Shown here: positions 1 through 5,290 of the stretch, piece after piece | How positions within the stretch are numbered: the stretch's first letter is position 1 | How the letters are laid out: every line of letters starts with the position of its first letter | DNA from: Actinomycetes bacterium | GTDB taxonomy: Bacteria; Actinomycetota; Actinomycetes; Propionibacteriales; Propionibacteriaceae | Length of the DNA stretch: 5,290 nt | NCBI GenBank assembly: GCA_023436925.1 | Contig: JAEZHJ010000179.1 | Span: forward strand, 1 to 5,290 | Direction of reading: 5' to 3' | Translations under genes and position numbers: made by a program | Notes under the pieces: model-generated | What the model was told of the DNA's origin: nothing | The model's input: only the letters and a program-made list of their open reading frames with translations | Database searches by the model: none

Positions 1-47
1 TGCTCGCCCACGGCTCGCCGGCCCCCCGGCACCTGCCCGCGCTGCTG
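1..47 (+). repeat. 47-bp direct repeat, left copy
   Basis: Bases 1-47 are identical to 895-941, an offset of 894 bp (298 codons), so both copies are read in the same frame as LAHGSPAPRHLPALL. Similarity stops sharply after base 47. The left limit is unknown because the match begins at the window edge and may extend further left. The right copy sits where this motif belongs, at the C-terminus of DUF885 proteins; the left copy is out of place. Confidence 0.95.
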
Positions 48-968
48 CGCCGCGCGTACGCCGAACTGGACCTGACCACCGCGGCGCTGAGGCAGGCCGC
101 GGCGGCCTTCACCGGCGGCGATGAGTCCGACGCCACCGTGCGCGACGCCCTCGGGCGGCTCGCCGCCGCGCACCCCGACGACGACACGATCGTCGGCCTC
201 GCCGGCGACATGCTCGCCGACACGACGGCGTTCGTGGGCCAGCACGAACTCGTGTCACTGGTGGACGACCCGTGCGTCATCCGCGAGATGCCGGAGTTCT
301 CGCGGGGGGTCGCGGTGGCCTACTGCGACGCGCCGGGTCCGCTGGAGAGCGCCGGGCTGCCCACGTTCCTGTGCATCGCGCCGACGCCGGCGTCGTGGTC
401 GCCGGAGCGGGTCGCGTCGTTCTACCGCGAGTACAACGACCACATGATCCGCAACCTCGCGGTGCACGAGGCGATGCCCGGTCACTTCCTGCAGTTGGCG
501 CACGCGCGCGCCTACCGGGGCAGCTCGCCGGTGCGGGCCGCGACCACCTCCGGGCCGTTCGTAGAGGGCTGGGCCGTCTACGCCGAACAGATGATGGTCG
601 AGTACGGCTACGGCGGCCTGCCCGTCCGGTTGCAGCAGCTCAAGATGCGGCTACGCATGATCATTAACGCGATCCTGGACCAGTTGGTCCACTGCGACGA
701 CCTCACCGAGGCCGACGCGATGGCGCTGATGACCGAGCGCGGCTATCAGGAGGAGGGCGAGGCGTCCGGCAAGTGGCGCCGCGCGCTGCTGACCTCCACC
801 CAGCTGTCGACGTACTTCGTGGGTTACCTCGAGGTCTCGCAGGCCGCGACGACGCGGCCGCCCGGCACGGCCCTGCGCGACTGGCACGACGCGATGCTCG
901 CCCACGGCTCGCCGGCCCCCCGGCACCTGCCCGCGCTGCTGGCCAACCTCAGCGAAGCGAGTCGATGA
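1..968 (+). CDS. DUF885-family protein, putative zinc metallopeptidase (5' end outside window)
   Basis: The frame is open from base 3 to the TGA at 966-968, giving 321 visible residues; the true start lies to the left. DUF885 proteins are usually about 550 residues, so roughly the C-terminal 60% is seen. They are treated as putative metal-dependent peptidases or lipoprotein-like hydrolases; the substrate is unknown. Visible family marks are HEAMPGH (visible residues 155-161, bases 465-485), an HExxPGH zinc-binding-type motif, followed by EGWAVYAEQMM (from residue 188), whose Glu is a likely third metal ligand. The C-terminal end DWHDAMLAHGSPAPRHL is also typical of the family. No signal peptide can be judged because the N-terminus is missing. 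Oddity: the first 15 visible residues, LAHGSPAPRHLPALL, repeat the C-terminal motif exactly and run directly into the helix normally found in the middle of the domain. The gene overlaps the convergent Nudix gene by 20 bp. Family call is firm; enzymatic role is inferred. Confidence 0.9.
   Translation, partial: LAHGSPAPRHLPALLRRAYAELDLTTAALRQAAAAFTGGDESDATVRDALGRLAAAHPDDDTIVGLAGDMLADTTAFVGQHELVSLVDDPCVIREMPEFSRGVAVAYCDAPGPLESAGLPTFLCIAPTPASWSPERVASFYREYNDHMIRNLAVHEAMPGHFLQLAHARAYRGSSPVRAATTSGPFVEGWAVYAEQMMVEYGYGGLPVRLQQLKMRLRMIINAILDQLVHCDDLTEADAMALMTERGYQEEGEASGKWRRALLTSTQLSTYFVGYLEVSQAATTRPPGTALRDWHDAMLAHGSPAPRHLPALLANLSEASR
895..941 (+). repeat. 47-bp direct repeat, right copy
   Basis: Exact copy of bases 1-47, located at the C-terminal end of the DUF885 gene just before its last eight codons (ANLSEASR). 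After base 941 the two sequences share nothing. The arrangement fits an 894-bp tandem duplication of the segment 48-941 with the junction at 47/48, or an assembly join. Confidence 0.95.
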
Positions 969-1773
969 CCCGCCGCGCGATCGATTCGGCGGGCGGCAGG
1001 TCCTCGGGCAACTCGTCGACCGGGAAGAACCGGGCCGCCGAGATCTCCTGCCCGTCGACCGCGGGGTCCGCCTGCGGGTCCGCGCAGCGTGCGGTGAAAA
1101 CCGTGAGGAGTACGCCCGGCGCGCGCGAACCCCAGCCCTCGCTGCCGACATAGGTGACCTCGTCGACGTCGAGGCCGACCTCCTCGGCGACCTCCCGGCG
1201 CGCGGTGTCCTCCAGGTTCTCGGCCGGGTCGAGGTAGCCGCCGACGAGCGCCCAGAAGTCCCGGTGGCCGTACGTGTGCCGGGCGAGCAGCAGCTCGCGG
1301 CGGCCGTCGGCGCCGGTACGCCAGACCGCGACCAGGGCCACCGCGATCGGCGCCGGCCATTCGAACCGGCCGCACTCCGGGCACCGGCGGGCGGGCTGGC
1401 CCGGCACGTCGACCATCCGGCTCGCGCAGACGCCGCAGAACACCCGGCCGCGCCGGAAGTGGGCGAGCTGCAGGGCGCGCGCCACCAGCTGGGTGACGGC
1501 GAGGTCGGGCTGCGTGGTGAAGTACGCCCACGGCCGGACCGTCATGGTGGCCGGGTCGGGTCGGTCGCCCGCCGCGCCGGTGCGGTCCACCAGCCAGACC
1601 GGCCGCCCGTCAACGCTGCCCAGCGGCACCGGCTCGACGCCGTCCGGCAGCGTGCCCAGCCGGGGTAGGCCGTGCGGCCCGGTCAGGACGTCCGTGCCGA
1701 CCACGAGGACGGCCAGGTCGTCGGGCTCCGGGGGACGGGGGGCGCGTACCGCCGGGATATAGCTGACCGTCAC
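949..1773 (-). CDS. NudC-like Nudix hydrolase with zinc ribbon
   Basis: The protein is 274 aa from a GTG at 1773; an in-frame GTG at 1827 would give 292 aa. I prefer 1773 because GGTGG lies 6 nt upstream, while 1827 has no Shine-Dalgarno-like sequence. Nudix enzymes cleave nucleoside diphosphates linked to another moiety, X, in the cytoplasm; the NudC branch acts on NAD(H) and on NAD-capped RNA. In order: an N-terminal NudC-like domain (about 1-105), a four-cysteine zinc ribbon (C113, C116, C131, C134), then the Nudix fold with a perfect GX5EX7REUXEEXGU box (G179-L201). The end PPAESIARRVID resembles the NudC C-terminus. Oddity: where NudC carries SQPWPFPxS, this protein has SEGWGSRAPG (from S211) with two extra residues, so NADH specificity cannot be assumed. 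It is convergent with the DUF885 gene (20-bp overlap) and divergent from eno. Confidence 0.93.
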   Translation of the reverse strand: MTVSYIPAVRAPRPPEPDDLAVLVVGTDVLTGPHGLPRLGTLPDGVEPVPLGSVDGRPVWLVDRTGAAGDRPDPATMTVRPWAYFTTQPDLAVTQLVARALQLAHFRRGRVFCGVCASRMVDVPGQPARRCPECGRFEWPAPIAVALVAVWRTGADGRRELLLARHTYGHRDFWALVGGYLDPAENLEDTARREVAEEVGLDVDEVTYVGSEGWGSRAPGVLLTVFTARCADPQADPAVDGQEISAARFFPVDELPEDLPPAESIARRVIDSLR

Positions 1774-1791
1774 GATATACCACCGTAGGGT
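1763..1791 (+). promoter_or_regulatory. Candidate housekeeping promoter for eno (CTGACC-N17-TAGGGT)
   Basis: On the + strand CTGACC (1763-1768) is followed after exactly 17 nt by TAGGGT (1786-1791), close to the actinobacterial SigA pattern TTGAC-N17-TAnnnT. The local sequence is AT-richer than its surroundings. A transcript would start near 1798 and give eno a leader of about 190 nt. The -10 lies just upstream of the Nudix start codon and the -35 just inside that gene, so the two genes' control regions would overlap. This is pattern matching only. Confidence 0.35.
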
Positions 1792-1792
1792 A
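1787..1792 (-). promoter_or_regulatory. Possible -10 element for the Nudix gene
   Basis: Read on the - strand these bases are TACCCT, matching TAnnnT, 13 nt upstream of the GTG at 1773. Transcription would begin near 1780 and give a very short leader, a common arrangement in actinomycetes. No convincing -35 is seen at 16-19 nt spacing. It occupies almost the same bases as the candidate eno -10 on the other strand. Confidence 0.22.
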
Positions 1793-1874
1793 ATGGAAAG
1801 GGGTCGGCGACCGGCATCGTAGCCCACGATCGTGTGCGGGAACCGAGCCTCGCGCGACCCGTCCGTGGCGGCCT

Positions 1875-1929
1875 CGATAGGCTGCCCTGACGAAGACTTC
1901 GGCCTCAGCGGCGCGGCCCTTGCCTATCG
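1875..1929. repeat. Inverted repeat CGATAGGC / GCCTATCG in the eno leader
   Basis: An 8-bp perfect inverted repeat (1875-1882 and 1922-1929) flanks 39 nt in the non-coding stretch upstream of eno. It could be a split operator or the base of a leader stem. The left arm contains TAGGCT, another weak -10 match. The arms are short, and chance occurrence in this composition is quite possible. Confidence 0.3.
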
Positions 1930-1974
1930 CCGCACCCGCGGCCCGGCTCACGACTCAGCCGCACCTTCGCACAT

Positions 1975-1980
1975 GAGGAG
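1975..1980 (+). promoter_or_regulatory. Ribosome binding site of eno
   Basis: GAGGAG lies 10 nt before the GTG at 1991. It decides the start: the frame is open further upstream to 1832, but those codons do not resemble enolase, whereas the GTG leads directly into the conserved enolase N-terminus. Confidence 0.85.
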
Positions 1981-1990
1981 TTATCGAACA

Positions 1991-3271
1991 GTGGCCACCA
2001 TCGAGGGAATCATCGCCCGCGAGATCCTGGACTCGCGCGGCAACCCGACCGTCGAGGTCGAGATCGGCCTGGACGACGGCACCATCGCGCGGGCGGCCGT
2101 GCCGTCCGGCGCGTCCACCGGCGCGTTCGAGGCGCTGGAGCTCCGCGACGGGGACACCAAGCGCTACCTCGGCAAGGGCGTGCAGACCGCCGTCGAGAAC
2201 ATCACCGAGAAGATCGCACCCGAGCTCGTCGGCTACGAGGCGTCCGACCAGCGCGCCATCGACCAGCGCATGCTGGACCTCGACGGTACGCCGGACAAGT
2301 CGGCCCTCGGCGCCAACGCGATCCTGGGCGTGTCCCTGGCCGTCGCCAAGGCCGCGGCCGACTCGGCCGAGCTGAGCCTGTTCCGCTACCTGGGCGGCCC
2401 GAACGCGCACCTGCTGCCCGTACCGATGATGAACATCCTCAACGGTGGGGCCCACGCGGACTCCAACGTGGACGTGCAGGAGTTCATGATCGCCCCGATC
2501 GGCGCGCCGTCGTTCAAGGAGGCGCTGCGCTCCGGCGCGGAGGTCTACCACGCGCTCAAGAGCGTACTCAAGAAGAAGGGCCTGGCCACCGGCCTGGGCG
2601 ACGAGGGCGGCTTCGCCCCCAACCTGGGCTCCAACGCCGAGGCGCTCGACCTCATCATCGAGGCCATCCACAAGGCCGGCTTCAAGCCGGGCAAGGACGT
2701 CGTGCTCGCGCTCGACGTGGCCGCGTCCGAGTTCTACGTCGACGGCAAGTACCAGTTCGAGGGTGCGCTGAAGTCGTCGGCCGAGATGATCGAGTACTAC
2801 GAGCAGCTCGTCGCCGACTACCCGCTGGTCTCGATCGAGGACCCGCTGAACGAGGAGGACTGGGACGGCTGGGGCGCCATCACCAAGGTGCTCGGCGACA
2901 AGGTGCAGCTGGTCGGTGACGACCTGTTCGTCACCAACGTCGAGCGGCTGCAGCGCGGCATCGACACCGGCACCGCCAACGCGCTGCTGGTGAAGGTGAA
3001 CCAGATCGGCACCCTGACCGAGACCATCGACGCGGTCACCCTGGCCCACCGCAACGGCTACTCCACCATGATGAGCCACCGCTCAGGCGAGACCGAGGAC
3101 ACCACCATCGCCGACCTGGCCGTCGCCTTGGGCTGTGGTCAGATCAAGACCGGTGCCCCGGCCCGCAGCGAGCGCGTTGCCAAGTACAACCAGCTGCTGC
3201 GCATTGAAGAGGACCTGGAGGACGCCGCCCGCTACGCCGGGGCCGCCGCCTTCCCGCGGTTCAAGGGCTGA
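1991..3271 (+). CDS. eno: Enolase (2-phosphoglycerate dehydratase)
   Basis: Cytoplasmic glycolytic enzyme converting 2-phosphoglycerate to phosphoenolpyruvate with Mg2+; 426 aa, the usual bacterial length. The start is the GTG preceded by GAGGAG, giving VATIEGIIAREILDSRGNP. Expected residues are all present: the mobile loop SGASTG (39-44), H155 in GGAHADSN, the general acid E205 in GDEGGFAP, metal ligands D242 (LDVAASEF), E283 (SIEDPLNEEDW) and D310 (VGDDLFVTN), the catalytic base K335 (LLVKVNQIG), the signature MMSHRSGETED (360-370), and K386 (QIKTGAP). No sign of truncation or transfer. It is the first + strand gene after the divergent Nudix gene and is followed after 35 bp by the divIC-like gene, as at Rv1023-Rv1024 in M. 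tuberculosis. Probably expressed strongly from its own promoter, with read-through into the downstream genes. Confidence 0.99.
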   Translation: MATIEGIIAREILDSRGNPTVEVEIGLDDGTIARAAVPSGASTGAFEALELRDGDTKRYLGKGVQTAVENITEKIAPELVGYEASDQRAIDQRMLDLDGTPDKSALGANAILGVSLAVAKAAADSAELSLFRYLGGPNAHLLPVPMMNILNGGAHADSNVDVQEFMIAPIGAPSFKEALRSGAEVYHALKSVLKKKGLATGLGDEGGFAPNLGSNAEALDLIIEAIHKAGFKPGKDVVLALDVAASEFYVDGKYQFEGALKSSAEMIEYYEQLVADYPLVSIEDPLNEEDWDGWGAITKVLGDKVQLVGDDLFVTNVERLQRGIDTGTANALLVKVNQIGTLTETIDAVTLAHRNGYSTMMSHRSGETEDTTIADLAVALGCGQIKTGAPARSERVAKYNQLLRIEEDLEDAARYAGAAAFPRFKG

Positions 3272-3306
3272 GCCACTTATCCTTGACCCGATGAAGGTCA
3301 GGGGAC

Positions 3307-3873
3307 ATGGCTCGCGACTCGCGTAGCCCACGCACGACAAGTACCGGTCCCGGACGCCCCAGGCGTCCGCGGACCGGTACTCGTGTGTCACCGCCCGAAC
3401 CGGAGCCCGACTTCGCTCCGCTGCCCGAACCGGGCAATGCCCGGGCCACCCTGCTCAGCCTCGGCGCCCGGGTCACCGGGCGCGCGCTCGTCCTGATCGC
3501 CGTCTTCGTCCTGCTCGGCCTGTCGTACGCGTCGAGCCTGCGGATCTACCTCGACCAGCAGCACCAGCTCGCCCTGGCCGATCAGCAGATCCGGGAACGG
3601 ACCGAACGGATCGCCCAGCTGCAGGGCGAACTCGACCGTTGGGACGACCCCGACTACGTCCGCGCCCAGGCCCGGGACCGGCTCGGCTGGGTGATGCCCG
3701 GCGAGATCGGCTACCGGGTGATCGGCGAGGACGGCCAGCCGATCGGCGGCGGGGTGACCATCGAGGCCGAGCAGCAGCTCCCTCCGGGCGAGCACGACCC
3801 GATGTGGTGGGACCGGCTGTGGGGCTCGATCCGGACCGCCGATGCGCCGGTCCGCAAGGTCACCACGCGCTGA
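3307..3873 (+). CDS. Septum formation initiator, DivIC/FtsB-like
   Basis: A 188-aa bitopic membrane protein of the divisome, in the family that bridges FtsL and FtsQ homologues during septal peptidoglycan synthesis. Order: a cytoplasmic Arg/Pro-rich disordered tail (1-59), one transmembrane helix (about 60-78, ALVLIAVFVLLGLSYAS), a Gln/Glu/Arg-rich coiled coil (about 82-111), the family motif WDDPDYVRAQARDRLGW (112-128), then an extracytoplasmic tail with GEIGYRVIG and a Trp-rich segment (MWWDRLW). The start chosen is the ATG at 3307, with GAAGG and AGGGGA just upstream. An in-frame GTG at 3385 (V27) would give 162 aa and would place the strong hairpin at 3340-3381 outside the coding region. 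It lies 35 bp after eno and 25 bp before the DUF501 gene, the position of Rv1024. Confidence 0.93.
   Translation: MARDSRSPRTTSTGPGRPRRPRTGTRVSPPEPEPDFAPLPEPGNARATLLSLGARVTGRALVLIAVFVLLGLSYASSLRIYLDQQHQLALADQQIRERTERIAQLQGELDRWDDPDYVRAQARDRLGWVMPGEIGYRVIGEDGQPIGGGVTIEAEQQLPPGEHDPMWWDRLWGSIRTADAPVRKVTTR
3340..3381 (+). repeat. 19-bp hairpin in the first codons of the divIC-like gene
   Basis: Arms 3340-3358 and 3362-3381 pair over 19 bp with one bulged C (3370) and a CCA loop (3359-3361). The stem is mostly G-C and is unusually perfect for coding DNA; it encodes residues S12 to T25. No T-run follows, so it is not a classical intrinsic terminator, but it could be a U-less terminator, an attenuator between eno and the genes behind it, or a translation-damping leader structure if the GTG at 3385 is the real start. 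Confidence 0.8.
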
Positions 3874-3881
3874 CGGACGCC

Positions 3882-3890
3882 GAAGGAAGG
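3882..3890 (+). promoter_or_regulatory. Ribosome binding site of the DUF501 gene
   Basis: GAAGGAAGG lies 8 nt before the GTG at 3899 and fixes that codon as the start. The ATG at 3891 is in another frame and stops after three codons. Confidence 0.8.
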
Positions 3891-3898
3891 ATGACCCG

Positions 3899-4396
3899 GT
3901 GAGCTTCGAGGAGATGTCGGCCGCCGACGAGGAGACCATCACCGCCCAGCTGGGGCGGCGTCCGCGCGGCGTGATCGGGATCGCCTGGCGTTGCGCCGGG
4001 GGAGAGCCGGGCGTCGTGGTCACCGAGCCCCGGCTGCCGGACGGCACCCCGTTCCCGACCACCTACTACCTGACCTGCCCCACGCTCACCTCGGCGGTGT
4101 CCACTCTCGAGGCGAACGGCGTCATGGTCCAGATGAGCGACCGGCTGGCCACCGATCCGGCCCTGGCCGAGGAGTACCGGCGCGCTCATGAGGCCTATCT
4201 CGCCGACCGTTCCCGCTACGGGGAGGTGCCCGAGATCGCCGGGATCAGCGCCGGCGGCATGCCGAACCGGGTGAAATGCCTCCACGTCCTGGTTGCCCAC
4301 GCCCTGGCGGCGGGCCCCGGGGTGAACCCGTTGGGGGACGAGGCGGTGGCCCTGCTGGCCGAAGCCGGCGTTGCCTGCGTCGCCGGCCGTGGCTGA
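3899..4396 (+). CDS. DUF501 domain protein, function unknown
   Basis: 165 aa, the normal length for DUF501, a family found mainly in Actinomycetota (Rv1025 is the M. tuberculosis member). The whole protein is the domain. Characteristic segments are RRPRGVIGIAWRC (20-32), PRLPDGTPFPTTYYLTCP (44-61), LEANGVMVQM (70-79), the helix AEEYRRAHEAYLADR (90-104), EIAGISAGGMPNRVKCLH (112-129) and VAHALAAGPGVNPLGDEA (132-149). There is no signal peptide or membrane segment, so it is probably cytoplasmic. Conserved C32, C127, H129 and H134 could form a metal or catalytic site; this is inference. No biochemical function is known to me. It is fixed between a divisome protein and an exopolyphosphatase, and its last 8 bp overlap the ppx start, suggesting translational coupling. 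Confidence 0.95.
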   Translation: MSFEEMSAADEETITAQLGRRPRGVIGIAWRCAGGEPGVVVTEPRLPDGTPFPTTYYLTCPTLTSAVSTLEANGVMVQMSDRLATDPALAEEYRRAHEAYLADRSRYGEVPEIAGISAGGMPNRVKCLHVLVAHALAAGPGVNPLGDEAVALLAEAGVACVAGRG

Positions 4397-5290
4397 GCGG
4401 CTCGCCGCGATCGACTGCGGCACCAACTCCGTGCGGCTGCTGGTCGCCGAGGTGGTCGACGGCCGCGTCCGGACGGTCGAGCGAGCCCTCCACCTCACCC
4501 GGCTCGGCCAGGGGGTGGATGCTGACGGGCGCTTCCACCCCGACGCGCTGGCCCGCACGCTGGCCGCCTTCGACGACTATGCCGCCCGGCTGGACGCACT
4601 CGGCGTGAGCCGGTGCCGCGTTGTCGCCACGTCGGCAGCCCGGGACGCCGCGGACTCATCCGCCTTCTTCGACGGCGTACTGGCCCGGGTAGGGGTGCCG
4701 GCCGAGATCATCTCGGGGCGCGAGGAGGCGCTGCTCTCCTTCACCGGCGCGGTCGGCGGTCTCGATGAGGTGCCCCAGCCGGTACTGGTGACCGACATCG
4801 GCGGGGGCTCCACCGAACTGGTCCTGGGCGCGGCGGGCGCGGTCCGGGAGTCGACGTCGCTGAACATCGGCTCGGTGCGGATCAGGGAGCGCTTCCTCGC
4901 CTCCGACCCGCCGGCACCCGCCGAGGTCGCGGACGCGAGCCGGTACATCGACGACCTGCTGGACGCTTCGGGCATCAGCTTCGACCAGGTGGCGACCTTC
5001 GTCGGGGTGGGCGGCACCGCCACCAGTCTGGCCGCGCTCGCCCTGCGGCTGCCGGTCTATGACTCGGCCCGGGTGCACGGTTCGCTGGTCGCTGCCGACG
5101 ACCTCGCCGAGTTGACCGGTCGGCTGCTGGTCACCCCCGTGCGCGAGGTGCTCGCCCTGCCGACGATGGTGCCGGGCCGGGCCGACGTGATCTGTGCCGG
5201 CGGCCTGATCTGCCGCCGGATCGCCGCCCGCGTGGGACTCCCGCTGCGGGTCAGCGAGACCGACATCCTGGACGGCATCATCCTCGGTCT
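4389..5290 (+). CDS. ppx: Ppx/GppA phosphatase, exopolyphosphatase (3' end outside window)
   Basis: 300 codons are visible and the frame is still open at the edge; actinobacterial members are about 310-330 aa, so only the last few residues are missing. These enzymes release phosphate from the ends of polyphosphate and/or hydrolyse pppGpp, and belong to the actin/ASKHA fold. Seen in order: phosphate-1 motif AIDCGTNSVRLLVAE (7-21), ATSAARDA (80-87), the catalytic segment EIISGREEA (106-114, E112/E113), phosphate-2 motif TDIGGGSTELVLG (135-147), LNIGSVRIRERF (158-169), FVGVGGTATSLAAL (204-217), and the end motif VSETDILDGIILGL. The GTG at 4389 overlaps the DUF501 stop by 8 bp and has no good Shine-Dalgarno site, consistent with coupling to DUF501 translation. 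An in-frame TTG at 4371 is a less likely start. Position matches Rv1026 (Ppx2 in M. tuberculosis). Confidence 0.95.
   Translation, partial: MAERLAAIDCGTNSVRLLVAEVVDGRVRTVERALHLTRLGQGVDADGRFHPDALARTLAAFDDYAARLDALGVSRCRVVATSAARDAADSSAFFDGVLARVGVPAEIISGREEALLSFTGAVGGLDEVPQPVLVTDIGGGSTELVLGAAGAVRESTSLNIGSVRIRERFLASDPPAPAEVADASRYIDDLLDASGISFDQVATFVGVGGTATSLAALALRLPVYDSARVHGSLVAADDLAELTGRLLVTPVREVLALPTMVPGRADVICAGGLICRRIAARVGLPLRVSETDILDGIILG

Noticed and set aside
138..968. DUF885 gene as a complete 276-aa gene starting at GTG 138
   Set aside because: The frame is open to the window edge and the residues before 138 (RRAYAELDLTTAALRQ) fit the family's usual helix, so the gene is simply cut by the left edge.
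1774..1827. Longer Nudix protein starting at GTG 1827
   Set aside because: No Shine-Dalgarno-like sequence precedes it, and the added 18 residues look like translated promoter DNA. It remains possible, so it is noted in the gene entry.
1944..1961. CGGCT/AGCCG inverted repeat upstream of the eno ribosome binding site
   Set aside because: Only a 5-bp stem with an 8-nt loop; expected by chance in this composition.
1832..1990. N-terminal extension of the enolase frame up to an ATG at 1832
   Set aside because: The extra 53 codons do not resemble any enolase, and GAGGAG before GTG 1991 leads exactly into the conserved N-terminus.
1955..3079. Long - strand open frame of 374 codons opposite enolase
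   Set aside because: Typical antisense shadow in GC-rich coding DNA; its translation is Val/Leu/Arg/Asp-biased without any recognisable domain, while the + strand is unquestionable enolase.
3283..3300. TTGACC in the eno-divIC gap as a promoter -35
   Set aside because: No TAnnnT is found 16-19 nt downstream. The bases also form a small TGACC/GGTCA inverted repeat that is too short to interpret.
3291..3326. 11-codon open frame ATG AAG GTC ... TAG overlapping the divIC start, a possible leader peptide
   Set aside because: No separate ribosome binding site, and such short frames are common by chance. The overlap with the divIC ribosome binding site makes independent translation unlikely.

Overview
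The window is a GC-rich stretch of ordinary chromosome from an actinomycete. The evidence is strong G/C bias at third codon positions, frequent GTG starts, and the gene order eno - divIC/ftsB-like - DUF501 - ppx, which is the order of Rv1023-Rv1026 in Mycobacterium tuberculosis and of many other Actinomycetota. A Micromonosporaceae-like or related filamentous actinomycete is my guess; no rRNA or other phylogenetic marker is present to prove it.

Left part (1-968, + strand): the 3' two thirds of a DUF885-family protein, a putative zinc metallopeptidase, running in from the left edge. Its reading frame is open from the first bases. The first 47 bases of the window are repeated exactly and in frame at 895-941, the C-terminal end of the same gene. 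This is the oddest feature of the window: either an in-frame tandem duplication whose second copy we see, or an assembly artefact.

Middle (949-1990): a NudC-like Nudix hydrolase with a zinc ribbon lies on the - strand. It overlaps the DUF885 gene tail to tail by 20 bp. It keeps a perfect Nudix box but lacks the SQPWPFPxS signature of true NADH pyrophosphatases. It diverges from eno across about 217 bp that hold candidate promoters for both directions.

Right part (1991-5290, + strand): enolase (glycolysis), a DivIC/FtsB-like divisome protein, a DUF501 protein of unknown function, and a Ppx/GppA exopolyphosphatase cut by the right edge. Gaps are short (35 bp, 25 bp, then an 8-bp overlap), so these four probably form an operon or overlapping transcripts. 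A 19-bp hairpin sits in the first codons of the divIC-like gene and may act as a partial terminator or attenuator between eno and the genes behind it.

I see no mobile element, CRISPR array, tRNA, rRNA or clear new multi-gene system. The points worth following are the 47-bp repeat, the divIC hairpin, the altered Nudix specificity motif, and the conserved but uncharacterised DUF501 protein.
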